Source: Cyclospora cayetanensis (Eukaryota > Apicomplexa > Conoidasida > Eucoccidiorida > Eimeriidae). Taken from it: DNA of 64,000 nt. The first letter of the stretch is position 1; every line of letters begins with the position of its first letter. Positions 44,537-57,100 of this stretch are shown here, one piece after another. The notes under the pieces were generated by a model that did not search any database, was not told the origin of the DNA, and saw nothing but the letters and a program-made list of their open reading frames with translations. Both the position numbers and the translations under genes were made by a program. The DNA lies in contig NW_020312259.1 of the NCBI RefSeq assembly GCF_002999335.1, positions 186,001-250,000 of the forward strand, in the 5' to 3' direction.

Positions 44537-47268
44537 GCAGCGGTGTCGAGTCCCGTATGCCCACCGGCTGCGTGCTAGCCACTGGCTAGCCTCTATCTGA
44601 AGGCAGCTAGCTGTTTTCCATACACTTCTGCTTTGGACTTTCAATTTCGCTTACTCAAAGCAAGGAAATACTTATTATCAGATTCGTTGGAATAGGGGCA
44701 TACTTTGCTATGGATTGATCACTACAGTGCCAGGGCCTTTAAGTGACAAAAACCCAAAGCAGCGATGTTTGAATTAAGAAGCACAGCAAGTAGTGGGAAC
44801 AAACTATTGACGATAGCTGTAAGACTACAGAAGGGATTGATTAATTCGAATCCACGCAACTAAATAAATTTTAGCTCTAAACCTTGGCAGAAAATGTGAT
44901 GCTTTTCTAGTGCTTGTGGTTACACAGGTGGAGAAACTTTAAACCGAACTTAGAATATAATTCCGGGCACGTCTTTTTTCTTTCTTCCGCTGATCACGGA
45001 GAGGTTACGATGAGCACAATTGGTCACAAGTGCCGCTACAGTGGCATTTAAATGGAGACTGCAACAAAAAAGCTTGGCGTATTGCTCGTGCATCAAAATG
45101 AATGAAGAGTTTTAGACACGAAAGGCTCGCATACTAACCAGTGCACCAAAGTGTTTCCTTTCCTAATATTCGAGTTTTAGACCTTAATCATCAGGACCAT
45201 ACCTTTTCGCCTTGTCACTCCGTACAAAGGGCCACAGTGCGTGCCTTTGTCAGGCCGGGGTGTCGCACCAGAACGTGAATACCTGTAATTGCACGCTCAC
45301 TCAATTCAATCCCCGACGGGGGAAAATGAAGCACTCTTGGAATGTTCAGAGTCTTGTAGCCCGTATTTTGGCGCTTCGCAAGAATCGACTGTGTCTCTTA
45401 AATGCCTGCACACATTTTAAAATCAAAAAGTGTGCCTGGAAGTTTGTGCGTGGATCTTGGGTGCCTGCAGATAATTCGTTACTGTGGTGGCTTCGAATAC
45501 AAAACTTTTTGCTCGCCGTGTGCAGTCGCATACTCTTTGTTTTACTTTGAAGCTCAAGCGTGGTGCTTTCGTGTATTACATTCCAGTGCCGGGCTAGATC
45601 GAGCGGAATGCTAATAGTTGAATGAGCTCTGTCAACTATCTGTCGGCCATGATTGCACTGTAGATCTGAAATTGTGCTTTAGTACGTGAGAGAGTAAATC
45701 ATTTGTAGCTGGTTTGGTATAACACCAATTTCAGGTGATTCTCCGTAGAAAAACAAATGCAAACTATTCTGTAGTGGGGGTGCCACGAAATATTCTTTGC
45801 CGGTGAGGGTTGTGTGTTCGCTATACAGATTCTGAATGCTTGGCTTTGCCCCTACAAAACACTGTGACTGCGACTTCCACACAGAGCACTGTTAGCTTAA
45901 TACAACAAGGCGCAATTTCGTGTGCGTAAGCGCTAGCTAGTAATTGAAATAAGCTGTGTATGCTTGGAATGCAGAGAGGGTACAGCTGTGCGCTGCATAG
46001 CTGTCATTGTCCCCTCACCTGCGGAACAGAGGGGCGCGGGCACGCGAATAGGAAATTTCTGTCCGGATACACTCAATAGCATTCTGTATATTTTATATTG
46101 ACTCTGGAGTGAAGCGTCTTTCTATGGAGACAGTAGATGGGGCGTTTCAGAGCGAAGCTTACACAGTGGCTATACCGGCTGTCCTTCCTCCACTGGAATT
46201 CTCTGGATAGTGAACAGCTGTGTTGAAGAGCCTTTTTTCTTCGTTATGGCGTCTGAACTGCCTTTTAGGTTTTGGCACGGATTCTGAGTGGCTCAATGCG
46301 AAAAAATGATGAGCCTTGCACTGAGCTTCAAGTCACATAGCGTAGCTCTCTACGGAAGTAGCGTTGTTTTGTGGAGAACACACTATAATATCAGGCAAGT
46401 CATATAAGAGACTTGAATTTAGTCTTCACTGAAAGCAAGCTAACCAACTGGTAAATGTCTATGGGTAGCTCTCCAACACACCCTGGATACCCCTAGCAGG
46501 GAGACACAATCCCCCAATAAATGTATATGGGCACCTTAACCACGCCTTGAACTATGCTGTACCGCTATTGAATACAAATCTGTTTGCCAATGGCAGTCTA
46601 GTTGTGGTTTTCTGACAACTCTTAGGCCATTATGACGTCCAGTGTGGCGACGCCCCACTCGTTGTACAAGAAACCCTTGCTGCAAACCTGTTTGTCCGTG
46701 GGGACAAGATAAACTAGTTCACAGCCATCCAAAATAGTTAAAAGCAAGGATGAATTTAGCTTGGTAGACGAGGAATACATGAGGTTGGCGTTGTTCGTGA
46801 ACAGGGAGAGGCGGCTTGAGCGGCCGACTGGTATCCGAGGGTGCAGCTACCTGTAGAACTTGGCGCGGGGTTTGTTTGGGTTTCCCTCTGAGCATTGTGT
46901 AGTACTGTCGTATATGTTTTCTGGCGGTATTTCGTCATCGTTGGGGTCAAGTTGGCGCCGTGTCGTGTGCAATAAGTGGCGGAGAGCAGTTTGTTGTGGA
47001 TGGTGTGAGAGAGCAGGCTGCATGCTCCATGCATATGAACACTTTACGATCTACCATACCATTTTTTATTATTGATTTTAGGGTCTAGGGATAGGGCTCT
47101 CCTATATGCCGGAATTGTAGACAGACACGGCGAATTCTACACGGTACCTTCTACCCTTGCAGCCCATCCCTCTGACCTCAGCAGCGGCAGTTTCTGCTGT
47201 TTCTCTTGTCTTTGGGACCTAGAAAACACGGCGAATTTGTTTTTCTCCTTCTTTTGTCTGCACTAACG
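44537..47268. other. Repeat-poor spacer upstream of ELO
   Basis: Holds one LTR-like copy (below) and several unsupported short frames. A region near 46.62-46.71 kb reads DVQCGDAPLVVQETLAANLF and may be another retroelement remnant, but I cannot assign it. The right end must contain the elongase promoter. Confidence 0.35.
45915..46147 (+). repeat. LTR-like dispersed repeat, copy D
   Basis: It aligns in order with copies A and B: a GTGTGCGTAAGCGCT block, GAGAGGGTACAGCTGTGCGC (copy A: GAGGGTGCAGCTACATGC), then GACTCTGGAGTGAAGCGTCT followed by ATGGAGACAGTAGATGG. It is the most diverged copy, with extra sequence in the middle. Confidence 0.45.
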
Positions 47269-49010
47269 ATGGCAGTTAGTGACAGCTGGGCACGATTGCT
47301 GGCGCCGGATTCAGCTTGGATGGAGTCGGCCCGGGGCTTTTTCTCTCCAATGAAAGCTTCCATAATCCATTCTCATCCAGTTGTTTCTCAATTATTTCGC
47401 CATGTAGATACGGCTACAGAAAGCATACTGTCTTTTTACGCCCCCGAGCTGCCTCCAAACGCGAGACAGAACAACGGGCTCCCTATGATGGACGGGAAAG
47501 ACGTCGCGATTATTATTTCGGCATATATCCTTCTTGTCGTTCTTAGTCTCATCCTTGGTAGAGGCTCAGACCCACAGCCATCGGTCGATAAGAAAGCAAA
47601 ATCACTCATGGAAAAGATCGGACCTGTTTTTGCCTTTCAAGCAATTTATAACATAGCACAGGCAAGTGCAACCCCTGCTTACAATGTTTTCCTCCCCTAA
47701 AAATCTTCCCTGTGAGTGTTTGTGTTAGACGGCCAAGTTGTATATTGTGTTGAAGCATTGGTGTTGCATTATGGCCTTGGCCTCGGCTGAAGATCTTACT
47801 TTGCATCCAGCAGCTATCTTACGGTTGCTGTCTGCACCGCTGCCCATGTTCGTTGGTGCGCATTTGCAGTACTTACAACTTATTGCGATTCCGTTCCTGT
47901 GTGTTTTCATTTGCTTGCTGCAGGTGGTTTTATGTAGTTTTTTGGTGTTTCGGGTAATCGATGTCTACCGAACAGAAAATTATTCATTTCTGTGCAATAG
48001 ATTCAACGTTCCCAACACACGCATGGCCGAAGTTACTTGGTTTTTCTACATGTGAGACAGCATAGGAGCACAGGTGGATAGAGGGTTCCTTCTCCCTTCC
48101 GACTAGAAAAAGTCGCGTGTGTAAAAATAGTTGATCTCACGAGTAAAATCAAGGGGTAATGAGGGAAGAGAAGCAATGCAAATAAATGCGGGAAAAGGTA
48201 GGCTTTAAGTATCGATTATGTCTGTTATATTTGTAGAATTTCTATCATCTTTTGGCTTAATTCCTTTTAACTCAGGCTGAAGTACCTGGATCTCTTCGAC
48301 ACGGTCTTCATGATTGTGCGGGGAAACTGGCGGCAACTCTCTTTCCTACACGTATACCATCACAGTTCGGTTATTTACATTTCCTGGGTCAATGCGAGCG
48401 TTGGATTTGATGGAGAAATCTACTACGTCGTCGCGTTGAAGTAAGTTGTCCATATTTTCCATATATTGTGCATGCAAGCGACTCAGTCGAACTGCCGCTT
48501 CAGGTATTTAATTATTTCTAAGTGCTTGCTGCGCTTCCTTTTGTTCGCCTTCGAAACATTATCTTGCTTATTTGTGCGCTATTGTCATACTCCATCTTAT
48601 TTATTACCTTGGTGCTTTTTCCCCCGTGTCATCTTTGCACCCTGCTGTTGCTCTCGATTTTTCTGAAGTATCCACGAGCCTACGTCCCTGCATGTGTTCT
48701 GTTTTGCTTCAGCGCATTGGTACACGTGGTGATGTACGGGTATTATTTCATGGCAAGCCTGAACATCCCTCTGGCGCGGATGGTTAAGTTCTTTGTGACG
48801 CAACTGCAGATGGCACAGTTCCTTTCAATGACTGCTCATGCCTGTTACCACGTATACTTTCATCAATCTTGCCGTTACCCCATTAGAGTCACTATCGGGT
48901 ATTTCTTTTATGTCCTTAGCCTCTTCTTGCTCTTCAGAAACTTCAGCAAAAAGACATACGGATCGGCCTCCCAAGCCAGCAAATTGAAGAATAAGATTAA
49001 AGCAACATGA
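47269..49010 (+). CDS. ELO-family very-long-chain fatty acid elongase
   Basis: Four exons: 47269-47661, 47924-48051, 48276-48440 and 48713-49010. All phases agree, giving 327 residues. ELO enzymes are ER multispanning 3-ketoacyl-CoA synthases that condense acyl-CoA with malonyl-CoA. Signatures are YNIAQVVLCSFLVF across junction 1, MLKYLDLFDTVFMIVRG across junction 2 (family: K-E--DT-F-VLRK), the catalytic histidine box HVYHHS, and NALVHVVMYGYYFMA across junction 3. LQMAQFLSMTAHACYHVYF follows. The C-terminus is basic (KKTYG...KLKNKIKAT), like an ER-retention-type lysine-rich tail. The first intron uses a GC donor (CACAG|GCAAGT), which the family alignment and both phases support. An in-frame Met 21 codons upstream (47206) is an alternative start. 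Coccidian parasites elongate apicoplast or scavenged fatty acids with such ER enzymes; the chain length made here is unknown. Confidence 0.9.
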
Positions 49011-51146
49011 TACCTGCCATTGCATGGTCTTTATTCTCATCCACATGTCTATTAGCCTTTTGTTTCGTTCATCTGCCTAAGTGGCTCTACAAGTGGGTGC
49101 AAATAACAGCCCCCTATAAGCGCCGCTATTTGCCCCTTCAGTGGTCCCATGAAAGGGCCTCAGAGGGGGCTGCGGAGGATCCGAAGAGGCCTCCAGGATA
49201 CATGTTTAAGTGTTGCAAGCTGCCATCAGCCGAGGTTTCTTGTCTCTGACAAAGCTGCGAATGTTTGCGGTTCTTGTACACCGGACAGATGATCAATGTA
49301 ACCATCTTCAAGAAGCCTTATGCGTCACATTACGATTGTGGCTTTTGGGATTCAGGCCTAGGGGCGGTAGATTTCCGCAGAATTGCACTTATTAGGGGAC
49401 AACTGCGAAAGCAGGGTCCGCTGGGTAATAGTAAACGAGGGCATACCGAAATAGAGCAAAAAACACGGGCGATTCCTGTTTGCCCAGACAATGAGATGGT
49501 CAGCGTAACTCATGCATAGACTCAGAGTTTGAGTGAAATTTCCGTGGAAGCGTGGGCGGAGGGAAGCAGAAGTTAAACCTAGCGGCGGTCGTAAGCCTTT
49601 CACTGCTATGGATATCACTAAAGGAGCTAGCGTAATCCTTCGAGGGCAGATTGTACAAACCAGGAATTACAGAGCTCGCAAGTTGATTTGTGAACTGAGT
49701 GGGCAGAAACAGCCGCTCCCCGCAGTTCAGAGATAATGGAAAATCGATCTACGCTGTAACAAATTGCTTCCTAGCGTTGCATTACGTATGATGATTCTAA
49801 CTGGCGTCGAGCAACAAGTATAAAAATATAAGTATACATGCATACCTATACACATGCAGTAACGTAGAGCATACAGCAATGCATCTGCAGAACATTGCTG
49901 AATTCGCCAAGATGTGCAGGCAGCCTCGTCATATTCTGCCTACCGCGGTTTCCCACCATTTCGTGTCCCGCTTCTCTTGTTTTTTGAAAATCAGAAAACG
50001 ATATTAAAGTCTTCCTGCTTAACATTTAGAGTAAAGTTGAAATCGCAGAGGCCATAGAAAACTTGAAAAGCAGGGTATTCCATCTGCCGAGGGATCTGGC
50101 CTTTTAGCATGTGGAAACGAAGGAATGTTGGAGGCCGCTTGAAGTAACAACAAACCTAGGAAAAGACATTTTAGACAGAGGAATAGACGGGAGTTGATGG
50201 TAATGAGTAGCACTATGTGGTGCTTCTGCATTTATGGTGCTACGCAGCATACACGTTTAGAATGCGAGACAAATATAGAATTCGTAGATTTGTGTGGCCA
50301 TGCTGGTGTATATATGTACCTGGGCATTTATTTCAGTGCGTGAGGGAATGCGATGCAGATAAGCACTATCAATGCATGTAGAATGCAAAACAGTGGATGT
50401 GTGCATGTATATATTTGTATGTGTTGAATCATGTAAGTGTACATGAACTTCTAAGCTTTTCGTGGGCAGATGCAAATATACAGCGGCGTTACTTAGGGTC
50501 CGTTGCTAGCCCTTCTCTAACCTGCGAATGTCCTCCAAGATAGTGCAGCTTTTGGCATTTGCTACTGCAATAGGAAGCGACTCCGCACCTAATGAAGGTC
50601 ACAATCACACCACAAGAGCATGCGATGGCCGCAAGCGTAGCATGAATTTTTCTCTGCGCAGGGCGTCACCATAATAAACGGTTCACAATTTGAGAACTTG
50701 GTTTTATGGATGCAGAAGCTACAGTATTCCCAACGCAGGGTTAAGCCCCTTCACGAACTAAGTGATACTAGAGACAAGCAGTTTTATTTCTATTTCGTAT
50801 TTCAGTAAAACAAACCGCTAGCAACGAACAATCCCAACCTTCTGCACTGCCGCGTAAAGCACCTCTGCGCAACCAGAGATGGGGAGTAAAAAATATCTGT
50901 TTTAACCAAGGCGCTGCTAGCTAAGATCGTACACCCCAAAATTCCGGCAATAAACACAAAACACATAAGCATAGGTTTATCCTGTAGTGCATAAAAGAGC
51001 CAAAATCCGGTGTTTCTCTGGAGTTCTGGTGAAGCAAACACGCAAATACAAAGCCAGTACAGAGACACGCACTTGAAGTCCTGCACACGCGACCAAATCA
51101 GTAAGAAGGGAAGAAGGAGAGGAGGACAGTACCGAAGGATATATGC
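49011..51146. other. Convergent intergenic region, ELO/unknown gene
   Basis: About 2.1 kb between convergent stops. Short plus-strand frames (49007-49249, 49265-49519, 49533-49736) follow the elongase stop but lack motifs and are probably 3' UTR. A minus frame at 50802-51086 is hydrophobic, but I see no link to a gene. Short TATG-rich patches occur near 49820-49850 and 50310-50430. Confidence 0.35.
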
Positions 51147-54100
51147 TCACTCAGGGCAGTATTGCATTTTCGCTGCAGCCCCCGCAGGCGGAAATCCCTG
51201 AGTTCGGACATTTTTACATCCGGGTAACCAACACGGAATAACAAAGCCTTTCCAGAGTGTGTGTGGAGGCGTTGCGTCAATTTGAGCCTCTTTTTTTGTT
51301 TCAGCCCTCGATATCACTTTGGCATCCCTTATTTGTGCAGGTGTTTCTGTTGCCACTCCTGCAGCATCGGCAGAGGACGGCTGAAAGCCGGGAACCTTGG
51401 CAGCAGCTGGAGCAGTAGGAGGTCTTGGAGAAAAAGGCACCGATGGTGGTTTGTGTTGGGTGGCTGTTTCGAAGCGGATGTGCGAATGCCGAGTCGAGTG
51501 GCTTAGAGGCCGTGAGCCTTTCATGCTAGACCTTAACGCTGAAGTCGATTGTGTAAGCATCTTGCTGCTGGTGGAAACAAATGAACCCTTTCTTTCTGGC
51601 TGTGAAGTTGGTTCTGGTTCGAGCAAGGAAGAAGATGAAATCCATTGGTGGTACGGAGGCTCCCATGCGCTCTGCCACAGAGATGGCCAGGGGCCGCCCG
51701 CTCGAAGACCGCAACGATAAACCAAAGTGTACGGATACAGAGTATTTGGGTTTATATTTGTGCTGATGGTGGTCTGAAGGGATACCACAAAGGAGAATGA
51801 GTATACGACAAAAGCAACATAGCAACAACAAGCAGGCTAAAGCAAAAGGGATAAGGAAAGATGATAACACGAATAGCCTCCTTGGCAAACTGAAGATTGG
51901 GGCACACTCAGAGAGCTTTAGTCAAGCAAGAGATCCACGCATGAACGGAAGGCACCCGACGGCTCTCTGGCTACTGAAGAAGACGTTGGAGTGCGTGCAT
52001 ACCTTCTTAAAAGCGTCGCGGAGACAGACAGCAGCTTCCCAGCAAAAATCCCACGTGACATCTGTGGCTAGGGTTGGTTTTTTGTCTCTGACTGTGGGCA
52101 ATACGACTGTATCGAGTGCGTCCAGGATCTGCTGCGCAGTCTTTAAAAGAAAGGGGGCCTCGTCAAGGCAGGTCATGTACATGAGATCAGCAATGAAGCA
52201 CAGGAGGGAACGACAGAGAAATATGTTGATGCGGGGGTGAAGAGCCTTCACAAGGCAGTCCCAGAGGCACACATTTGGGAGGGAGGGATGTTGATTCATA
52301 TTTAGACGCTCCATCATATCTGAGCATGCAACGCACAAGCTACAGAAATAAAACAAATTCAAAGGCAACAAGATTGAGCGTAGCGCTGTACATGTACAGA
52401 TCACATGGCCAGAACAGACACATCGTGGGCTGGTGGGCTAAGGCCAAAACAGTGAAGTAGCTGCCGTGGTAGAAGACATGCTCAAAAAGTATCCTCCATA
52501 CAGCTGAGCGCCACGTCCCACACCCTTCGCCTGTCCTTCTCCTTTCGAGCACCAAAACAAATTTATATATGTGAAAGTGGACGATATTCTCGCGGGTACA
52601 ACGCACTTGGGGCCCTCATGGCATAAAGTGTCTCCGTCAGCATTTCCACAAATCTCGTCACAAGTCCAACAGCCTGGGGAGACTCGGGGACCTGAGAGGC
52701 CGGAAACAGAACCACGAGAAACACGCAATACGCCGGAGCTGAGTTGCCTATAGAAGATTTTACTGAGTGCAGCAGAACAGACAGGACAATTGACGGATAA
52801 CAAGGCTGCGTGGGAAATAAGCCATGAAGGTCATTTGACTGCTTTTCTGAAGAATTCGAAGAAACCTTTAACTTTCCGAAAATATTTCGAAATTCCCTAC
52901 TACTCTGCTTTTTCTCGTTAAAAATAGAGTTTTGAGTGATGGGGGTGTATCTTGCCTAACCTGCTTTTCCGCAAGAGCGGAGAGGAATGCCTTAGTGACG
53001 AATGAGTCCAAAAGTCTCCCACAAATTGTTTCTTTCTTTTCCATATTTGCGGTGTATTCAGTAAGGAAAGGCATAAGTTTACAGATGCCTTCGATGTTGT
53101 ACTGCATGGCCATGCAGGACGTTGAGTTGTTCAAGACCACGTACAGCTGGTCTTTGGAGCGACGCAGTAGAAGTTCTCTCTCTTGGGGGCTCATGCTGGG
53201 TGGTTGACTACGTGATGAAGGTGATGGAGAGGGAGAAGAACACGACTGAGGCGTAGAGACGCCTTTTTGTGCATCGCCTTTTTTGCGTCTTGCCTCAGCA
53301 TCATCTGTTTTCCCACGTTCGGAAGAGCGGGCCGATTTCGCTGTCGCTCTTCCTCGCGTGCAAAGGTTTTTGATTATTTGCTCTGTTTGCCGGGCGTCCT
53401 GCAGCTTGGACTCGTAGTTGTCCTGTCCCCGCCAAGAAAGCATGTGCATCATATAGCTAATCCTATACTCGAAAAACTCCAAAGCGTTCAAACGAAAGAG
53501 TAGGCGGAGGAGACCAGGAATCCGCGACTCTAAAATGGCTAATACAGGAAAGGGCACGCATTAAGAAGACAGAAACAATTGAACAGAGCAGACGACGACG
53601 TAGTGAAAATTAGCCAACCACGGAGGTGAAAAGCAAGAATGATTGCCAGGAAATGCATGCATGTGTGTATACATGTACATACGAGGACGTAATGCTGATC
53701 CCGCGAACTGCCTAAAATCATGGGCAGCCTACTGCTGTGGGTTGTCTCCTCCGTTCATTTGATCGCCTCCCCTCTCACCGGTCAATACGTAGTTCGCAAT
53801 TCTTCCCATGCGGGAGAGAGCCCTTGTAGCCAAACACCAGTCGGATAAGGAGCTAGCTTCTTCAATCTTCATCATGGATGTTTCGGCATACCGCATGTCA
53901 AAAAGGTAAAACCGTTCCATGATTAGAGGAACAAACAAGGAGTGCACAAGCTGTGTAGTCTCGTTAGGAGACATCAGATATCGAAAGATAATAGCTTGGG
54001 GGTTCGGCACCTCAGTTCGTAGCGACTGCAGCTCGGGCTTGCGCAGCAGTCGAGCAAATACCGAAGTTGCCGGCAACTAAACGGATGGGAAGACACAAAC

Positions 54101-57100
54101 AAAAAAGATAGCATCGAGGATTAAATAAGCAAGCCAATGCACAGACAACAAAAGGGAGGACCAAGCGATGGAATCTGGAATCCAAGGAAGAAGAAAAGGA
54201 TGGAAGAAAGGCGTATGTCTACTAGTAGGTCATTTCAATAAAGGCACAAAACGAGAAGAGTATACATAGACTCCAGCGGCTGCGCAATAGAGCAATTAAT
54301 TTTTTCGGGTAATCCTTGTTTCCTACTTGCAGTCCTCACAGGAAGGAGAGGGGCGCCGTACATATCTACGAAAAAAGTACAGAGCCAGAAAACTGGTGAC
54401 TTTGCCTATTGAACTGCGTTGCGCGTGGCTTACCCTGTTGGACCAGTTGCCGCCGAACTGAGTAAATATTTCATGAACGATCTGCTTGACCATCATGTGT
54501 CTTTCTCTGTCCTCTTCATCTTCAAGTTCCTTGTAAGTGCGATTCCTTTGGTTCCAAATCGCAAGCACTTTATCCGGGTGTCTGTAGAGCGTGTCTTTTG
54601 TCTCCTGCTGCTCTTGATGCCCCCAATCTACGCCCTGGGAATGATGGAGTCCACAAAAAATATCCCAGCGAGCAGATTGTTGCCGCGAACCAAGGTCAGT
54701 AGAATTTTCATCCTGTTGGTACATCACGTTGATGTCTCTCTCTGCACAGCGCATTCAACCAAACATCACAAACAGAGGTGGATACAACACAGAAAAGAAT
54801 ACAGAAGCGGACGTGCGGTAATTTTCGCAGGCTTCGTCACTCTCAGAGTGTGTATAAGCCGGTATTGCAAGTGTTATTTAACACAAATTCAAATGAAAAG
54901 GCATCCAGAAAAGAGCTTAGGAAAAACAGCAAAGGAAGTGTGCATGCATGCGAAAAGGCGGTACACAGAATGAGCCCAAGAACACTTAGCTAGTGCATAA
55001 TGCATACTAAATTAAGGATCTTTCAGCTTTACCCATTCTCACGACTTCGCGCTTTGTCGTGTCTTTGCTTTCAACACACTGCGCAACTCGCGTTGCGGCC
55101 ATCTGTGGCACACAGACACAGCCGTCGTTTTTGTCCTACTGACTTTCCTGCGGGTAATGGCAGGGTCGCGTCAGCCTCGAGCATCCATGCACAAACTACA
55201 CGGTCTTTCGAAGAGAACGTACAGCAGGCAGAAATCCTCATACAAAATGCACACCAATCTACCAGCCCGTGCAATAATTTAACGTGCATCATGTGTTTGC
55301 CAGAGTGTCCCTGGGTAAGCCGACAGAGCCCTCGTGAAGCACCCCAGGAAGACTCTTGACAAAGAATCAATGAGAGTATAAAAGCTGGCACCTTACCCTT
55401 AGGCGTTCATGAGACTCGAAGAACGAATCTGTGATGGGTTGATCTGCGTATTGGTTTTCGGGTTGCAAGACGAAGACGGAATCCACATTGTCGGCATCGA
55501 AAGACGGTTGGCGCGACCAGGAAATATCTAAATAAGGAAAACGATCTTGGAGTCCCTTTCGCATCTGCAAAAGCGTTCACAAAAAAGATGGATACGCTAT
55601 TCATCATCGGGGATTAGAAAGGATATTTGTCGCAATAGGTGGACTAATGCGACAAATATCCTTTCTCTCTGGCAGGAAGCGGTCAAACAGATAGAGCCCT
55701 TAAGGCTCCTGCCTCTAGCAGCGCGGCGGGTTAGCATGAACCGAACAAATGAGGACCGCACAGGTGGGGCAGCCCAGAAAGCGGGGAAACTAAGACGGCA
55801 ACTATAGATGCTATGCCCGAGGTACACAGCGATCGCCGCCACCAAGAGCTCCAACGCACCGTCTGCGCCGCTTGGTTAATATTGCGCAACGCGACGAGCT
55901 CGGTTTGCTCATTATTTCCACCAATTGGAAAAGGAAGCGGGTCTTCTTGACTCGCGTTTGCATCGTAAGGATCAAGGAAGCCCTCTTCATCTATAGACCT
56001 AAAGAATGCAATACATGAGGAAAAGATCAGAGCACAGACAGATTTGAGAAAGGAGAACGCGGAGCGAAGTGGTTGCAAAGTATGAAGAAATAAAAAGCAT
56101 TAGCAATCCATAACACGATGCACCACATAACAAGGAAATAGGAGGATGCGGACGTAGCTGCAAAAGGCCGTATGCCTGTTCTTTGTGCAATCATTCTCCA
56201 GGCATAAGATATTACTCGCTAGAAGCGACAGGCACGTGTGAGATGGAGAATCTTTGCACAGCACAGGGATAGGGGCTAGATGAGTTGCGGCTTTTCTGCT
56301 ACTCATCGTCAAACAAATACTAAAGTATCTAGATTGCCCCTCCCCTTCTGCTTATGGTATCTGGACTGCTACTGTTTGTGGTGTAAAGCCAATGCAACCA
56401 AAGATAAACGTACTCGATTCTTAGGACTCCTATCTTCTTCGAAGGTGTCTTCCTCTGTGCGAGCAACGTGTCTCCCAGCACATCCGTCCCCGTCTGTTCA
56501 GTGTATGGAGGACAATGCCGTAGCTCGGAGTGAAGGCCCTCTCGGTGTTTCCATGCCTCGGAGGCATTGACGTTCTCTATCAAATACGTGTCCATCGCCT
56601 CTTCTGTGCGTAGGCGATGTACGCGAAGTGCATCCGAGGCGCTTAATAGACCTGCTTGAGGCAATGTAAGCTCTGCTTCGCGTGGCGCAGCATTGGTCAC
56701 CGAAGAAGCTGCTAGGTGTGGAGACGGCTTCTACGCATGCCAAAAAAGCGCAGCACATGCAGCACCTCCAAAAAAATTCAATCATTTTTTACTGGTATAC
56801 GTATGAACCAACGTCATACGTCCAAGTAAGTCCGTCACTAACAAAAAACTCAGACAGCACGTGGCGTTCGTGAACATGAAGTTGCAAATACATCTGGTGT
56901 TCATGATTGCCATATTTATACCTGTATACCCAAAGCGCTGGTTTGACTTGTATGAGAATACTTGAATGCACACATTTAGGAAACTCCAGTAAGGACAACC
57001 ATATTTTTAAAATCCCTTAAAACATCAGCAATATCAAATGGTGAAAGCAATGAATTTCAAACAAAGGCAGGACTGAACACAATGATCAGAATTATCGACA

